Shown piece after piece: positions 63,427 to 64,000 of a stretch of 64,000 nt of DNA. Origin of the DNA: JAVBNN01 sp031551525. GTDB lineage: Bacteria > Bacillota > Negativicutes > Acidaminococcales > JAISLQ01. Location: the NCBI GenBank assembly GCA_031551525.1, contig JAVBNN010000009.1, positions 62,001-126,000 of the forward strand. The letters are read 5' to 3'. The first letter of the stretch is position 1, and every line of letters begins with the position of its first letter. A model generated the notes under the pieces. The model was not told the origin of the DNA. It did no database searches and saw only the letters and a list, made by a program, of their open reading frames with translations. The translations under genes and the position numbers were made by a program.

Positions 63427-64000
63427 ATGCCGGAGATTACCGGAGATATAAAAGGATTAAAAAAAGCTACAACTGCAGAGCTCAAAGCGCTCTATGAATA
63501 TAAGAACAGTGAAGGCTTGCTGCTTGGCATGGAACTGGTAAACGCGCTGGCCGCACTAACAGAAAAATGCGGCCGTGAGATCGCGGTTTATCTGAACAGG
63601 CGGGGGCAGGTGGAAAATGTATCTATCGGCGATAGCAGTACTGTGGGACTACCGGAATTTTCGGGCAGAAAAGCCTTAAACCGTCTCAGCGGCATGACCT
63701 GTGTGCATACCCATCCAGGCGGTGACAGCGGTTTGAGTGGGGTGGATTTTGCCTCGCTGCAAAAAATGCGCTACGATATGATGATTGCGATTGGGGTAAA
63801 AAACGGCGAGGCCACTGAATTAAGTATAGGGATTATTTCCGGTTTTGAATCTGGTGATGGCTACACAGTGGAACAACTAGGCCCTTATGATCCGGGTGAA
63901 TTTTATAAATTAGACTGCCTGAAGATAATCTCCTATATTGAGAACCTGCTCGCTGACAGCAAAGAAGCAAAATATCAGGGCAATAAAGAAGAAACAGCCT
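63427..64000 (+). CDS. hflX: HflX N-terminal extension (3' truncated)
   Basis: An open frame of 191 residues runs off the window. The start PEITGDIKGLKKATTAELKA, REIAVYLNRRGQVENVSIGD, and RLSGMTCVHTHPGGDSGLSG match the extended N-terminus of the HflX ribosome-splitting GTPase in Clostridia and Negativicutes, as I recall it. HTHPGGDSGLSGVD fits the JAMM metal-site pattern HxH, seven residues, SxxD. The GTPase domain would lie beyond the end. GGGGGGATC precedes the ATG at 63427. HflX is the best match, but the diagnostic G motifs are not visible here. Confidence 0.75.
   Translation, partial: MPEITGDIKGLKKATTAELKALYEYKNSEGLLLGMELVNALAALTEKCGREIAVYLNRRGQVENVSIGDSSTVGLPEFSGRKALNRLSGMTCVHTHPGGDSGLSGVDFASLQKMRYDMMIAIGVKNGEATELSIGIISGFESGDGYTVEQLGPYDPGEFYKLDCLKIISYIENLLADSKEAKYQGNKEETA

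Overview
This window is chromosomal DNA, mid-40s % GC by eye, packed with long co-directional operons. It contains no insertion sequences, phage genes, CRISPR arrays, tRNAs or rRNAs that I can see. PolC-type replicase, RNase J, the rimP-nusA-rnpM-ylxQ-infB-rbfA-nrnA-truB-ribF-rpsO-pnp order, a rimP leader hairpin and a lysine riboswitch all point to a Firmicute. The complete cobamide tail-assembly locus, a second CobT-like protein and a TAXI-type TRAP receptor make an anaerobic Negativicutes member my best guess. That last step is an inference, because no outer-membrane gene lies in the window.

Layout. 1-5917: the end of transketolase, thiamine salvage (thiD-thiM-thiE), shikimate kinase and two nickel-pincer cofactor genes (larB, larC), tightly packed. 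5914-7931: a small convergent unknown gene, then a TAXI solute receptor with a DUF1850 partner but no permease. 7955-16787: a cobalamin riboswitch followed by cobU-cobQ-cbiB-cobT-(structured leader)-cobS-cobT paralogue-pduX-cobD-cobC, covering aminopropanol-phosphate supply and nucleotide-loop assembly. 16806-24819: a zinc-ribbon protein with its own promoter and a long leader, then a four-gene operon (DUF2156 protein, Eis-like GNAT, purL, GlcD-type oxidase). 24844-31352: a purine permease facing ilvD, then glutamate decarboxylase with an AspT-family antiporter. 31479-35195: polC. 35205-47708: the translation and RNA-decay operons, an M16 peptidase and dUTPase. 47709-52039: the lysine riboswitch and dapB-asd-lysC-dapA. 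52040-64000: RNase J, FtsK, a RodZ-like protein, two radical SAM proteins (YgiQ type and RimO), CinA, a DEAD-box helicase and the start of HflX.

How the parts work together. Cobamide genes assemble the lower ligand and aminopropanol arm onto a corrinoid made or imported elsewhere, under B12 feedback. The decarboxylase and antiporter pair could form a proton-consuming amino-acid cycle. The diaminopimelate genes are lysine-regulated as a unit.

The most unusual points are a PolC whose proofreading exonuclease domain is cleanly absent, a CobT paralogue lacking the catalytic glutamate and phosphate-binding motif (a candidate ArsB-like partner for phenolic cobamides), a decarboxylase/AspT-type pairing, uncharacterised structured leaders before cobS, the zinc-ribbon gene and RNase J, and a JAMM-like metal-binding motif in the HflX N-terminal extension.
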